Of a DNA stretch of 5,856 nucleotides, positions 1-5,856 are shown in pieces. The position numbers and the translations under genes are program-made. This DNA comes from Armatimonadota bacterium. Lineage in GTDB: Bacteria; Armatimonadota; Armatimonadia; Armatimonadales; Armatimonadaceae. Positions within the stretch are counted from its first letter, which is position 1. Each line of letters starts with the position of its first letter. The notes under the pieces are model-generated. The model ran no database searches. It worked only from the letters and a program-made list of their open reading frames with translations, and was not told the origin of the DNA. The stretch spans positions 1-5,856 of the forward strand of contig JACMIS010000950.1 of NCBI GenBank assembly GCA_014381035.1, in the 5' to 3' direction.

Positions 1-126
1 GCAATGACTATCCCGACTGACTTGAAGCCTGACGTAGCCACAGCACCGCAGGTGAAACCGATCCAACAAAGGCAGCGGACACGCGTTTCCGCGAGTTGGC
101 GCCGTCCGCGAAGGACAAAAAAGAAA
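1..126. other. Left-edge stretch without a supportable gene
   Basis: No coding region can be defended here. On the plus strand a frame is open from the first base, with an ATG at 4, and runs to a stop at 216. That frame would cross about 90 bases of the opposing DUF4132 gene, including its conserved C-terminal domain, and its later part is rich in Arg and Lys, as antisense frames often are. Another plus frame reads open from 33 to a TGA at 153-155 with a more protein-like composition, but stops at 18 and 30 precede it. Either could be the tail of a gene lying mostly outside the window. I see no clear terminator for the minus-strand gene that ends at 127. Confidence 0.3.
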
Positions 127-2724
127 CTACTTCGCCCGTCGTATCTGGCTTGTGATAGTTGGGTCAGTAATTTTCGTGTCAGCGGCAAGCAAGAACGCCT
201 TCGACAGGATCACTGACAGACGGCTATCGCCCTCGAACGGTAAAGACACATCGCCGGTCATAGCATCCCTGCGTTGACCGGGCACGATACAGAGATACTC
301 ATCGTTCGGCTCCATCAAAATATTGCCGGAGCCGAGATGAATCTTATAGGTACGTAGGTCGCCACGGACACTCAGGAATCGCCCGGACAGTTCGCACCGG
401 TCGGCGATTTTCAGTCGGGGAATCAGATTTCCCAGCACGGCTTTGCGCGTTTCGGCGGACGCCGACAGGTCGCCAAATGAGTAGCCCTGCCAGTAATCGG
501 CATAGCTTCCGGCGTTGCCGTCCGCACCGGTGTCCGCCCACGCCGGATCGTTCCCGACCGATGCCACGCCGACGAACAGGTCCACGTCGCGCAAAATCTC
601 GCTGAACACGATGGCAGGGACATCGGTTAGCGGTAGCGGACTTGCGGGCGGAGGGTCGCCATGACGTGTGTGTTGCGTGTAGCCGCCCCCGGTCGCATGA
701 CCATAGTTCTGCGTTGCGCCAAGTGGGTAGAAGCGCACCTGATCCGTGGAAAGGTAGAGATATGTCCCCGAATCGTTCGTATCGGTACCGTAGGCGTCAC
801 CGGCACCCTCCACCCAGTATTCGGCGCGAAGATTCCAGAGTGGCAAATCGCGTGTTGCGGGCGGGTAACCGTCGTCCACCATCAGGCGGAGTGGATTCTT
901 CCAGCCGCGCCCGTGCGCCAGTGCGTTCATTTGATGCTGTTTCAGAATGTGCCCGGCGAACCGGTTGGAGTAGGTCCGGGTGGAAAGCTCAGCATCGGTG
1001 AGCAAGTAGACCTCGCGGTGCGCCTGTTTGAACGGCTGCACAATGCCGATTGCGGCGAGACGTTCGCGCCACGCCACCACATATTCCGGTGCGAAGCCGA
1101 GCGGATGCCAGAGCGAAACCATCGTGTCCGGCGTCAGATCGGGAATGGTTTCGCCGCGAACGTCCGCGAAGCCGCCCGTCGCCGCGTCGTGAATGCCTTC
1201 GGTTTTCGTGCCGTCCGGTCGGGCAAAATGCCAGACCAGCCGGTTCGCAAGTTGGGAAAGGAGCGGATGCGCGACGAAACGGGATACGAAATCGGTGTAT
1301 TTCCACGACCGTTGCGCCAGATAAAAGCCGTCGAATCGCATCTTTTGCGCCGTGAGCGTCTTGCCCGCCGCGTCGGCGTCGGCTTTCAGTGCCTTGAATC
1401 GTTCGGCATTCTCCCCGGTTTTGACGGCGGCGGGTGCCGCTTTGAGCGGTTTACCATCCGGCGCGAAGTAGGAAAGCGACACATCGCCGGTCGGAGAGAC
1501 GCGCATTTCCACGGCGTAGGCGTCGAACGTTTCGCGGCGCACGCCGTCGTTTTCTAATGCATAAATCGGCACCGATAAATCCTCCAGATCGTCCTTCGTC
1601 ACGCCTTGCCGTTTGGCAGCGGTTTCAAGTGCTTTTTCGATCTGCGTCAGTGTCGTGCGAAACGTCACCTTCGACTTGAGTCGTGCGAGTGCCGGAACCG
1701 CCTCGGGGTTATCCAGCGATTCGGACAGAGCGTACACGGCGGCAGACGCGGCACGTACCGCCCACGGACCGGTGCCCAGGACCTTAGCAAGACAACCGAC
1801 CGTCATTTTTTCCAGGGCGCGGGCGATTTCTGGGTCGGTACGCCCCGCGCATGTCCACGCCAGACCTTTGAGTATGCTGACGTTCCGGTCGGAATGATGC
1901 GGGCGGTGGATGACGTACTCATAGGTGTTACCATTCGCGTATGTCTCCGTATGACGCTCCGATGTTACTTCCGGAGCACTCACCGACAGGAGCCAGCGTA
2001 TAACAGTCGGCGCGAAACGATCCCCCAGACGCTCTACAAAACTCCGTGCCTTTTTCGTCCAGTCTGTTGTAGGTTTGCCGCCATCTACCGAGCCGAGAAA
2101 ATGTAGCAACAATTTCCAGTCGCGCTGTTCTTCGGCAGACATCGTCGACACATCGGCGATAGCCTGGGTTGCCCATACTTCCCGCGTTTCGTCCGGCAGC
2201 CGACCGTTCGTTGTTTCGCCCAATACATCCTCTATAGCCAACTGAAGATGTCTGGAATCAGGTTGCTTGCCATGCCAGCCGGCAATCATTTGCGGACGTA
2301 TGCACCGAAGGTAGTCGGCGACGATTTCCGGTAGGTAGGTCATGGATTCGCGATAACGTCGCAATTGCGGCGTCAACTCAGCGGAACCGATAACACCAAA
2401 ACCCGAACTTCCGCCCCACGCTGAAAGCAGTTCAATCATCTGGTCGTCGTTGAATAGGAGCGACTCCTTCAAAAGTCGCCCGCGCATACTGAATAATCGC
2501 GGCGAAGCCACTTGTAGTATTTGTAACAAAACGTGTGCTTTCAACGCCGGTGTGCTTTCCAGAATGGTCTTGCCGGTCGGATACCATTCCGGCGTATTCT
2601 CGTGTTCCAGCTTGCCGTTCATGTCTTGCAAGTAATCGGACACCAATTTTTCAGCGACCTTGCGATCAGGGTGCTGTGTTGAGCGAAGGAACGCAGCCAA
2701 TTTCTTTTGTTGGTCAAATATCAT
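127..2724 (-). CDS. DUF4132 domain protein with C-terminal DUF7737 domain
   Basis: This gene encodes an 865-residue protein of the DUF4132 family (MolR/YehI-like), whose biochemical function is not established. The N-terminal half, about residues 1-370, looks like an alpha-helical repeat region. A family-typical link follows (about 348-400), where a helix rich in Lys, Glu and Ala runs into the segment DLSVPIYAL. The DUF4132 core spans about 415-610 and contains LANRLVWHF, SLWHPLGF, IVQPFKQAHREVYLL and the final ALAHGRGW. Residues near 700-725 carry the family motif RDVDLFVGVASVGNDP. The end, about 762-863, matches DUF7737, with YKIHLGSGNILMEP, YLCIVPG and LSKAFLLAADTKITDP. No signal peptide, membrane helix or WGR domain is seen, so it is probably cytoplasmic. 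It is shorter than the roughly 1,200-residue E. coli relative YehI. I chose the ATG at 2724 over a GTG six bases upstream because GGGAG lies 7 nt before the ATG. It is transcribed divergently from namZ. The family call is firm; any role is unknown. Confidence 0.9.
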   Translation of the reverse strand: MIFDQQKKLAAFLRSTQHPDRKVAEKLVSDYLQDMNGKLEHENTPEWYPTGKTILESTPALKAHVLLQILQVASPRLFSMRGRLLKESLLFNDDQMIELLSAWGGSSGFGVIGSAELTPQLRRYRESMTYLPEIVADYLRCIRPQMIAGWHGKQPDSRHLQLAIEDVLGETTNGRLPDETREVWATQAIADVSTMSAEEQRDWKLLLHFLGSVDGGKPTTDWTKKARSFVERLGDRFAPTVIRWLLSVSAPEVTSERHTETYANGNTYEYVIHRPHHSDRNVSILKGLAWTCAGRTDPEIARALEKMTVGCLAKVLGTGPWAVRAASAAVYALSESLDNPEAVPALARLKSKVTFRTTLTQIEKALETAAKRQGVTKDDLEDLSVPIYALENDGVRRETFDAYAVEMRVSPTGDVSLSYFAPDGKPLKAAPAAVKTGENAERFKALKADADAAGKTLTAQKMRFDGFYLAQRSWKYTDFVSRFVAHPLLSQLANRLVWHFARPDGTKTEGIHDAATGGFADVRGETIPDLTPDTMVSLWHPLGFAPEYVVAWRERLAAIGIVQPFKQAHREVYLLTDAELSTRTYSNRFAGHILKQHQMNALAHGRGWKNPLRLMVDDGYPPATRDLPLWNLRAEYWVEGAGDAYGTDTNDSGTYLYLSTDQVRFYPLGATQNYGHATGGGYTQHTRHGDPPPASPLPLTDVPAIVFSEILRDVDLFVGVASVGNDPAWADTGADGNAGSYADYWQGYSFGDLSASAETRKAVLGNLIPRLKIADRCELSGRFLSVRGDLRTYKIHLGSGNILMEPNDEYLCIVPGQRRDAMTGDVSLPFEGDSRLSVILSKAFLLAADTKITDPTITSQIRRAK

Positions 2725-2726
2725 GT

Positions 2727-2830
2727 TCACTCTCCCGCCACGCGAACGCTCACCTCGGCGAACACCCGGTCGCGGATCAGGGCACGCAGGTGAGGCGGTA
2801 TTTTAGCGTTGCTTTGTTTGGCAAGGACAT
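2727..2830 (-). pseudogene. Possible remnant of a small gene with a one-base frame break
   Basis: Upstream of the DUF4132 gene the minus strand holds a short stretch that looks coded. An ATG at 2830-2828, preceded by AAGGAG 13 nt away, opens a frame (MSLPNKATLK...) that soon stops. Shifting by one base at the A-run of CTAAAATAC continues into IPPHLRALIRDRVFAEVS and on to a TGA at 2729-2727. The codons in this second part strongly prefer G or C at the third base. Read through the shift, the peptide would be 34 residues. The segment IPPHLRALIRDR faintly resembles the N-terminus of some HNH endonucleases, before the usual RCEYC motif, which is absent here. It may be a decayed fragment, a real frameshifted leader peptide, or chance. 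The TATAAT directly in front of the ATG would put the transcription start inside this frame, which argues against expression from that promoter. Confidence 0.3.
2731..2736 (-). promoter_or_regulatory. Ribosome binding site that decides the DUF4132 start
   Basis: On the minus strand the bases read GGGAGA just ahead of GTGAACATG. GGGAG sits 7 nt from the ATG at 2724-2722, a normal distance. It sits only one base from the GTG at 2730-2728, too close for ribosome binding. This favours the ATG and a protein two residues shorter than the longest reading. Confidence 0.6.
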
Positions 2831-2836
2831 ATTATA
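2831..2836 (-). promoter_or_regulatory. Probable -10 element for the DUF4132 gene
   Basis: The minus strand carries a perfect TATAAT hexamer here. The best upstream partner, TTAACC, matches the -35 consensus at four of six bases but is spaced 19 bases away, so the -35 is weak. Transcription would start near 2824 and leave a leader of about 100 nt before the ATG at 2724. That leader contains an inverted repeat, AGGTGAG (2788-2794) with CTCACCT (2749-2755), which could pair across a 32-base loop; seven bases of match could be chance. Confidence 0.5.
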
Positions 2837-2883
2837 TCTTTCGCTCCTTGTACTGGGTTAAGACGACCGAAACCGGAAAACGG

Positions 2884-2889
2884 TATACT
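2884..2889 (+). promoter_or_regulatory. Probable -10 element for namZ, near-leaderless start
   Basis: TATACT matches the -10 consensus at five of six bases. It ends only 9 bases before the namZ ATG at 2899, so transcription would begin about 3 bases upstream of the start codon. No clear -35 lies at the usual distance; the nearest, TTAAGA at 2858-2863, is 20 bases away. No Shine-Dalgarno sequence precedes the ATG, which agrees with a leaderless or very short-leader mRNA. Confidence 0.5.
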
Positions 2890-2898
2890 GTAAGACCT

Positions 2899-4056
2899 AT
2901 GTCAAGCGACGAAACCGAACTCCCTTCCGTGCTGACTGGCGCGGATATACTCGCCCGCGACGGGTTCGCCCCTCTCGGCGGCGCGAACGTCGGGTTGATC
3001 ACCAATCACACCGGACTGCTCCGTGACGGCAAAACCGCGACCGCCGACGCGCTCCATGCGGCACCGAACGTGAACGTGCGCGTTCTTTTCGGTCCCGAAC
3101 ACGGAATACGCGGCGCGGACGACGCGGCGATCCCGGACGGCACCGATGAAAAAACTGGGCTTCCCGTGTTCTCGCTCTACGGCCCGCGTCAGGAACCGAC
3201 GCCCGAAATGCTCGCGGGGTTGGACACGCTCGTGTTCGACATTCAGGACGTCGGCACCCGGTTCTACACATACCTTTCCACGCTCGGACACTGCCTGTTT
3301 GTGGCGGCGAAGCATGATCTGCGCCTCGTCGTTTTTGATCGCCCGAACCCGGTCGGCGGAATATCTGTCGAGGGTCCGCTCGCCGACGAAACTCGCTTGT
3401 CGTTCACCGCGTTTCATCCGATCCCGGTTCGACACGGCATGACTATCGGCGAAATGGCTCTCCTGATCAATGCGGAGCGCGATTTCAAGGCAAATGTGGT
3501 CGTGGTCAAGTGTGAGGGATGGAAGCGAAGCGATTGGTGGGACGCGACCGGTCTACTGTGGACGAACCCTTCGCCGAACATGCGCTCCGTGACACAGGCA
3601 ACGATCTACCCCGGCGTGGGCTTGCTCGAGTTCACCAACGTTTCCGTGGGACGCGGCACGGACACGCCGTTCGAGATCCTCGGTGCCCCGTGGATAGACG
3701 GACGAATGCTCGCGTACTCTCTGAACGCCCTGAACCTGCCCGGTGTGCGATTCGTCCCGATAACATTCACCCCACACGCTTCGGTCCACGCGAACGAACG
3801 GTGCGGCGGCGTTCAGCTTTTAATTACCGACCGCCTGAAATTCTTGCCGGTGCGCACCGGTTTGGAGATTGCGCTCGCCCTGCGCGGTCTGTACAACGAA
3901 GAATGGCAAGCCTCGAAGTACATGACGCTCCTCGCCAATCGCTCGGTCATGGACGGACTCTTGGCCGGAGAAGATTACGCCACGCTCACGAAACGCTGGC
4001 AACCGGATCTGAAAGGCTTCCTCACCGCCCGGAAAGAGTTTTTGCTGTATGAGTAG
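2899..4056 (+). CDS. namZ: NamZ-family exo-beta-N-acetylmuramidase (DUF1343, GH171)
   Basis: The 385-residue product belongs to the DUF1343/NamZ family. Characterised members remove MurNAc from the non-reducing end of peptidoglycan fragments, during cell-wall turnover and recycling. The family signatures appear in order: GLITNHTG (about 32-39), FGPEHGIRG (64-72), VFDIQDVGTRFYTY (112-125), VVFDRPNPVGG (144-154), PVRHGMTIGE (176-185), TNPSPNM (222-228), IYPGVGLLEFTNVSVGRGT (236-254) and the C-terminal FLLYE. Length and motif order are those of a complete enzyme core. I chose the ATG at 2899 because family similarity starts just after it. A TTG at 2809 would add 30 residues with no similarity and no signal sequence. 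No signal peptide or lipobox is present from either start, whereas many relatives are exported, so this copy may act in the cytoplasm on imported muropeptides. It is divergent from the DUF4132 gene and is followed by a repeat hairpin. No transporter, amidase or MurNAc kinase gene is adjacent. Confidence 0.9.
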   Translation: MSSDETELPSVLTGADILARDGFAPLGGANVGLITNHTGLLRDGKTATADALHAAPNVNVRVLFGPEHGIRGADDAAIPDGTDEKTGLPVFSLYGPRQEPTPEMLAGLDTLVFDIQDVGTRFYTYLSTLGHCLFVAAKHDLRLVVFDRPNPVGGISVEGPLADETRLSFTAFHPIPVRHGMTIGEMALLINAERDFKANVVVVKCEGWKRSDWWDATGLLWTNPSPNMRSVTQATIYPGVGLLEFTNVSVGRGTDTPFEILGAPWIDGRMLAYSLNALNLPGVRFVPITFTPHASVHANERCGGVQLLITDRLKFLPVRTGLEIALALRGLYNEEWQASKYMTLLANRSVMDGLLAGEDYATLTKRWQPDLKGFLTARKEFLLYE

Positions 4057-4059
4057 GTA

Positions 4060-4129
4060 ATGGGTCATTGGGTTGTTGGGTTGTCGGGTTGATACCGGCG
4101 GCGATGCGGTTAACAGCCCAATAACCCAA
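4060..4129. repeat. TTGGGTTG octamer repeats forming a long inverted repeat
   Basis: Just after namZ, two exact copies of TTGGGTTG (4068-4075 and 4076-4083) are followed by a one-mismatch copy TCGGGTTG (4084-4091) and preceded by a looser copy ATGGGTCA (4060-4067). The block at 4113-4129 is nearly the reverse complement of 4068-4084. In plus-strand RNA the 17 positions pair fully if two G-U wobbles are allowed, around a 28-base loop. No T-run follows on either strand, so it is not a standard intrinsic terminator, though it may protect the 3' end of namZ mRNA or slow polymerase. It could also be one copy of a dispersed intergenic repeat family. Confidence 0.7.
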
Positions 4130-4137
4130 ACACGCCC

Positions 4138-4167
4138 TTTCCGCAATCGCCGTGCAAGCGGTAGAAT
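4138..4167 (+). promoter_or_regulatory. Possible promoter for the 169-residue protein gene
   Basis: TAGAAT at 4162-4167 matches the -10 consensus at five of six bases. A weak -35-like TTTCCG at 4138-4143 lies 18 bases upstream. Transcription would start near 4174, leaving a leader of about 36 nt that contains GGAG at 4191-4194. This GGAG is 15 bases from the ATG, longer than usual for a ribosome binding site. Confidence 0.35.
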
Positions 4168-4209
4168 GATAGACAGTAATTAACACAAACGGAGAACCAG
4201 CAAACGATT

Positions 4210-4719
4210 ATGGCGGAGCGTATCAAACTCGGCGGACTGTGGCAGAACAAAAGCAAGGACGGCACGGATTATCTTTCCGGCAGGTTGTCCCCGACGGTTA
4301 AGATTCTGATCTTCAAAAACAATTACAAGCAGCCCGGAGACAACTCGCCGACGCATATCATGTATCTCGCGCCGCTCGATCCCGACCCAAACGCCCAGCG
4401 TGGCACCGAGCAGACGGATTCATTCTTCGGGGGGAGCGATCTGAACGCGGCGTCCGATGATGCGGGCGGCGGCGGTGGCGAGGATGATTTCGCGTCCGCA
4501 CCGGTCGCGGCACCCGCCCGGGCGCAAAATGTAGCCCCGCGACCGGCGGGGCGTTCCAGTGCCCCTGCGCCGCAAGCCTCGCGCCCGATGAACGCGCAAT
4601 CCACGAATACGCGCCCAACACAGAATGGCGCACCGCAGCAAGCCCCGCGTCGCCAACCGGCACCGCCTCCGACGCAGGCGGACGACATCAGCGATTTCGA
4701 AGACCCGTTCGGCGAGTAA
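4210..4719 (+). CDS. Small protein with compact N-domain, disordered linker and SSB-like acidic tail
   Basis: This 169-residue protein matches no family that I can name with certainty. Residues 1-55 form a compact beta-rich segment (GLWQNKSKDGTDYLSGRLS, then KILIFKNNYK and HIMYLAP). Similar short domains occur in many bacterial hypothetical and phage proteins and recall DUF736-like or small OB-like barrels. Residues about 60-100 are Gly, Asp and Ala rich. Residues 100-156 are a low-complexity linker of Ala, Pro, Gln, Arg and Asn, surely disordered. The last 13 residues are acidic with Phe and Pro-Phe (DDISDFEDPFGE), close in character to the partner-binding tip of single-stranded DNA-binding proteins, which usually ends DDDIPF, but here two residues follow the Pro-Phe. 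The order folded domain, linker, acidic tip is that of SSB. A nucleic-acid-binding role is inference. No signal peptide or membrane helix is seen. It converges on the ferritin-like gene, with a hairpin between them. Confidence 0.8.
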   Translation: MAERIKLGGLWQNKSKDGTDYLSGRLSPTVKILIFKNNYKQPGDNSPTHIMYLAPLDPDPNAQRGTEQTDSFFGGSDLNAASDDAGGGGGEDDFASAPVAAPARAQNVAPRPAGRSSAPAPQASRPMNAQSTNTRPTQNGAPQQAPRRQPAPPPTQADDISDFEDPFGE

Positions 4720-4732
4720 AAATTTCGGACAT

Positions 4733-4771
4733 AAAAACGCCCCGCGAAGCAATTTGGCTTCGCAGGGCGTT
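4733..4771 (-). terminator. Intrinsic terminator of the ferritin-like gene
   Basis: Arms at 4757-4771 and 4736-4750 form a 15-bp GC-rich stem with a 6-base loop. On the minus strand the stem is unbroken, with a single U-G wobble, and runs into five T residues (complement of 4733-4737), the form of a rho-independent terminator 22 bases past the stop at 4794. On the plus strand the same position becomes a C-A mismatch and no good T-run follows. It therefore serves the minus-strand gene best, though it may also stop plus-strand transcripts from the gene ending at 4719. Confidence 0.85.
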
Positions 4772-4793
4772 GCATTTCGCGCAGTACCAGTGC

Positions 4794-5342
4794 TTAGTTG
4801 CGGCCTTCAGCGATACCGACGCGGATGGCGACCGAAGCGAGCGGCGAGATGCGGGCGAATATCTTCTTCGCGGCTGCTTCTTCCTCGGCTTGGATCTCTT
4901 TCGCAAGCATCGCAGTTTTCGTATCACCGACGGCGTTCGCGGCGGCGTACAGCGATTCATACGTCGCGACTTCCGTGTTCTCGACAGCGTACGCTTGAAT
5001 CAGGTTCCGGGTCGCTTTGTCTTCCGCATCCTTGCCCGCGGAAAGCAGGTCGGTCGCGGCGGCACCGATCTTGTTCATGATGTCTTTGAGTTTGTTGGAC
5101 GTTCCGCCCAACTCGGCGAGGCGGACTTCGAGGCGACGCTTTTGGGATTCGGTCTGGGTCAGGTGCTCCTGAAGAAGCGCGGCATCTTCCGGTTGCGTCG
5201 CTTCTTCGACCATATCCTTGAGGCTGGTCACGCCTAATGCTTCGAGGGCGATAGCGTCGTCGAGGTAGCGGTTGATTCGTTCGCGAGCGAGTTCCGGGAT
5301 GGCTTCGGCGTTCACCGGGGTGTCGATAACCGTGGTGGTCAT
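4794..5342 (-). CDS. Ferritin-like four-helix protein, DUF892/YciF type
   Basis: The 182-residue product is almost wholly alpha-helical and resembles the DUF892 (YciE/YciF) branch of the ferritin-like superfamily. These proteins are linked to stress response and probably bind a di-metal site, but their reaction is not settled. Helix segments run at about 14-50, 51-78 (LLQEHLTQTESQKRRLEVRLAELGG region), 84-103, 107-138 (IQAYAVENTEVATYESLY) and 140-165 (LAKEIQAEEEAAAKKI). Candidate metal ligands are Glu59, His60 and Glu65 in one helix, Glu121 and Glu124 in another, and Glu149 and Glu153-155 in the last; the exact set cannot be fixed by eye. No signal peptide is present. I chose the ATG at 5342 because AAGGA (complement of 5353-5357) lies 10 nt upstream and homology-like sequence starts soon after. 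The frame stays open to 5639 but that extension has no helix pattern and overlaps another gene. The upstream membrane gene ends 28 nt away, so the two may share a transcript, ending at the hairpin 4733-4771. Confidence 0.8.
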   Translation of the reverse strand: MTTTVIDTPVNAEAIPELARERINRYLDDAIALEALGVTSLKDMVEEATQPEDAALLQEHLTQTESQKRRLEVRLAELGGTSNKLKDIMNKIGAAATDLLSAGKDAEDKATRNLIQAYAVENTEVATYESLYAAANAVGDTKTAMLAKEIQAEEEAAAKKIFARISPLASVAIRVGIAEGRN

Positions 5343-5370
5343 GGGTCTGGATTCCTTCGTCAAATGGTTT

Positions 5371-5856
5371 CTAAGATGGGAATGTTTTGTTATGTCCCGC
5401 CGAAGATGTACCCTTGCCATATCGCCCGTTAAACCCGGCTTCCGGCGACTTCCTTTCGCACCGCACACAGCGCAAAACGGTGTTGTCCATGCCGTCCGAA
5501 TGCGCCATTGGGAGTGCGATTTGCCCATGCCGCCGTGTAGAAACCGTCGCGCAACGCGGACGCAGACGGCGGTTGGCGTCCAGTATCGTGACGACAACCG
5601 ACAGGACAAAAGCAAGCCATACAGTAGCGGGAGAACCACCGGATATTCGGGTGAGTATGCTCAACAATAAGCCGAACATCAAGCCGTTCGTAGCCAGACT
5701 GCCCGCCCTATCCCAGATGCCGCAGTGACGCGGCAAAACTGTCAGCGCGAATACCATCCCGACCCCCTGTATTGCGGCGAATGCCCCGATCCCGATAGCC
5801 AGTACCGGCGTCCCCACAGTGGTACTCCCTATCAAGAGAAGCCATCCGGCAAGGCA
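5371..5856 (-). CDS. Membrane protein of unknown function, 5' end cut by window
   Basis: The frame enters at the right edge without a stop or a needed start, so only the last 161 residues are seen. Hydrophobic segments lie at about visible residues 1-11, 17-41 (AIGIGAFAAIQGVGMVFALTVL), 52-70 (NGLMFGLLLSILTRI) and 76-93 (TVWLAFVLSVVVTIL). The last is followed by the basic run RRLRPR, which suggests a cytoplasmic exit. About 65 hydrophilic residues follow, with a single CxxC (Cys130 and Cys133). I do not recognise a family. The TTG at 5835 is not a convincing start, because the hydrophobic frame continues upstream of it. The hydrophobic part is surely coding. The tail is less sure, since two other minus-strand frames are also open across 5429-5620 and the tail has no familiar motif. 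It ends 28 nt before the ferritin-like gene on the same strand and may be cotranscribed with it. Confidence 0.6.
   Translation of the reverse strand, partial: CLAGWLLLIGSTTVGTPVLAIGIGAFAAIQGVGMVFALTVLPRHCGIWDRAGSLATNGLMFGLLLSILTRISGGSPATVWLAFVLSVVVTILDANRRLRPRCATVSTRRHGQIALPMAHSDGMDNTVLRCVRCERKSPEAGFNGRYGKGTSSAGHNKTFPS

Noticed and set aside
73..111. GCGGAC...GTCCGC inverted repeat as a terminator
   Set aside because: The perfect stem is only 6 bp with a long loop, and no T-run follows on either strand in the right place.
4..216. A 70-residue plus-strand frame at the left edge
   Set aside because: It overlaps the conserved end of the DUF4132 gene by about 90 bases and becomes Arg/Lys-rich as antisense frames do.
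661..1557. A 298-residue plus-strand open frame opposite the DUF4132 gene
   Set aside because: It lies wholly inside a gene with clear family motifs, and its composition (many Arg, Val, Gly) is that of an antisense shadow in GC-rich DNA.
2809..2898. Earlier TTG start for namZ
   Set aside because: The added 30 residues show no family similarity or signal peptide, and the likely promoter lies inside them.
4323..4775. A 150-residue minus-strand frame rich in Cys, Gly and Ala
   Set aside because: It mirrors the low-complexity linker of the plus-strand gene at 4210-4719 and crosses the terminator hairpin.
5343..5639. N-terminal extension of the ferritin-like protein by 99 residues
   Set aside because: The extension lies in another frame of the membrane-protein gene, has no ferritin-like pattern, and the ATG at 5342 has a good ribosome binding site.

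Overview
The window is a GC-rich bacterial chromosome segment with four complete protein-coding genes and one gene cut by the right edge. They are arranged as a divergent pair followed by a convergent pair. No RNA gene, insertion sequence, CRISPR array or known defence cassette is visible. The mix of a DUF4132-family giant protein, a NamZ (DUF1343) exo-muramidase, a ferritin-like protein and a small basic-then-acidic protein fits an under-studied environmental lineage. Armatimonadota or a similar group is my guess from the flavour of the proteins; the sequence itself does not prove it.

Layout. Positions 1-126 hold no gene I can support. Positions 127-2724 (minus) encode an 865-residue DUF4132/DUF7737 protein. 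Positions 2725-2898 form a divergent promoter region: a consensus TATAAT on the minus strand, a TATACT on the plus strand, and the remains of a small coding frame read toward the DUF4132 gene. Positions 2899-4056 (plus) encode a NamZ-type exo-beta-N-acetylmuramidase that looks nearly leaderless. Positions 4057-4209 hold a TTGGGTTG-type octamer repeat folded into an inverted repeat, then a promoter-like element. Positions 4210-4719 (plus) encode a 169-residue protein with a compact N-terminal domain, a disordered linker and an acidic tail, an architecture like that of SSB. A strong hairpin at 4733-4771 terminates the opposing gene. Positions 4794-5342 (minus) encode a ferritin-like four-helix protein, preceded 28 nt upstream on the same strand by the 3' end of a membrane-protein gene that runs off the window at 5856.

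Functionally the genes do not form one obvious pathway. NamZ belongs to peptidoglycan turnover, the ferritin-like protein probably to iron handling or stress, and the 169-residue protein possibly to nucleic-acid binding. The DUF4132 protein has no established biochemical role. The membrane gene and the ferritin-like gene are the only pair whose spacing suggests cotranscription. The items most worth a second look are the SSB-like architecture at 4210-4719, the frame remnant at 2727-2830, and the octamer hairpin at 4060-4129.
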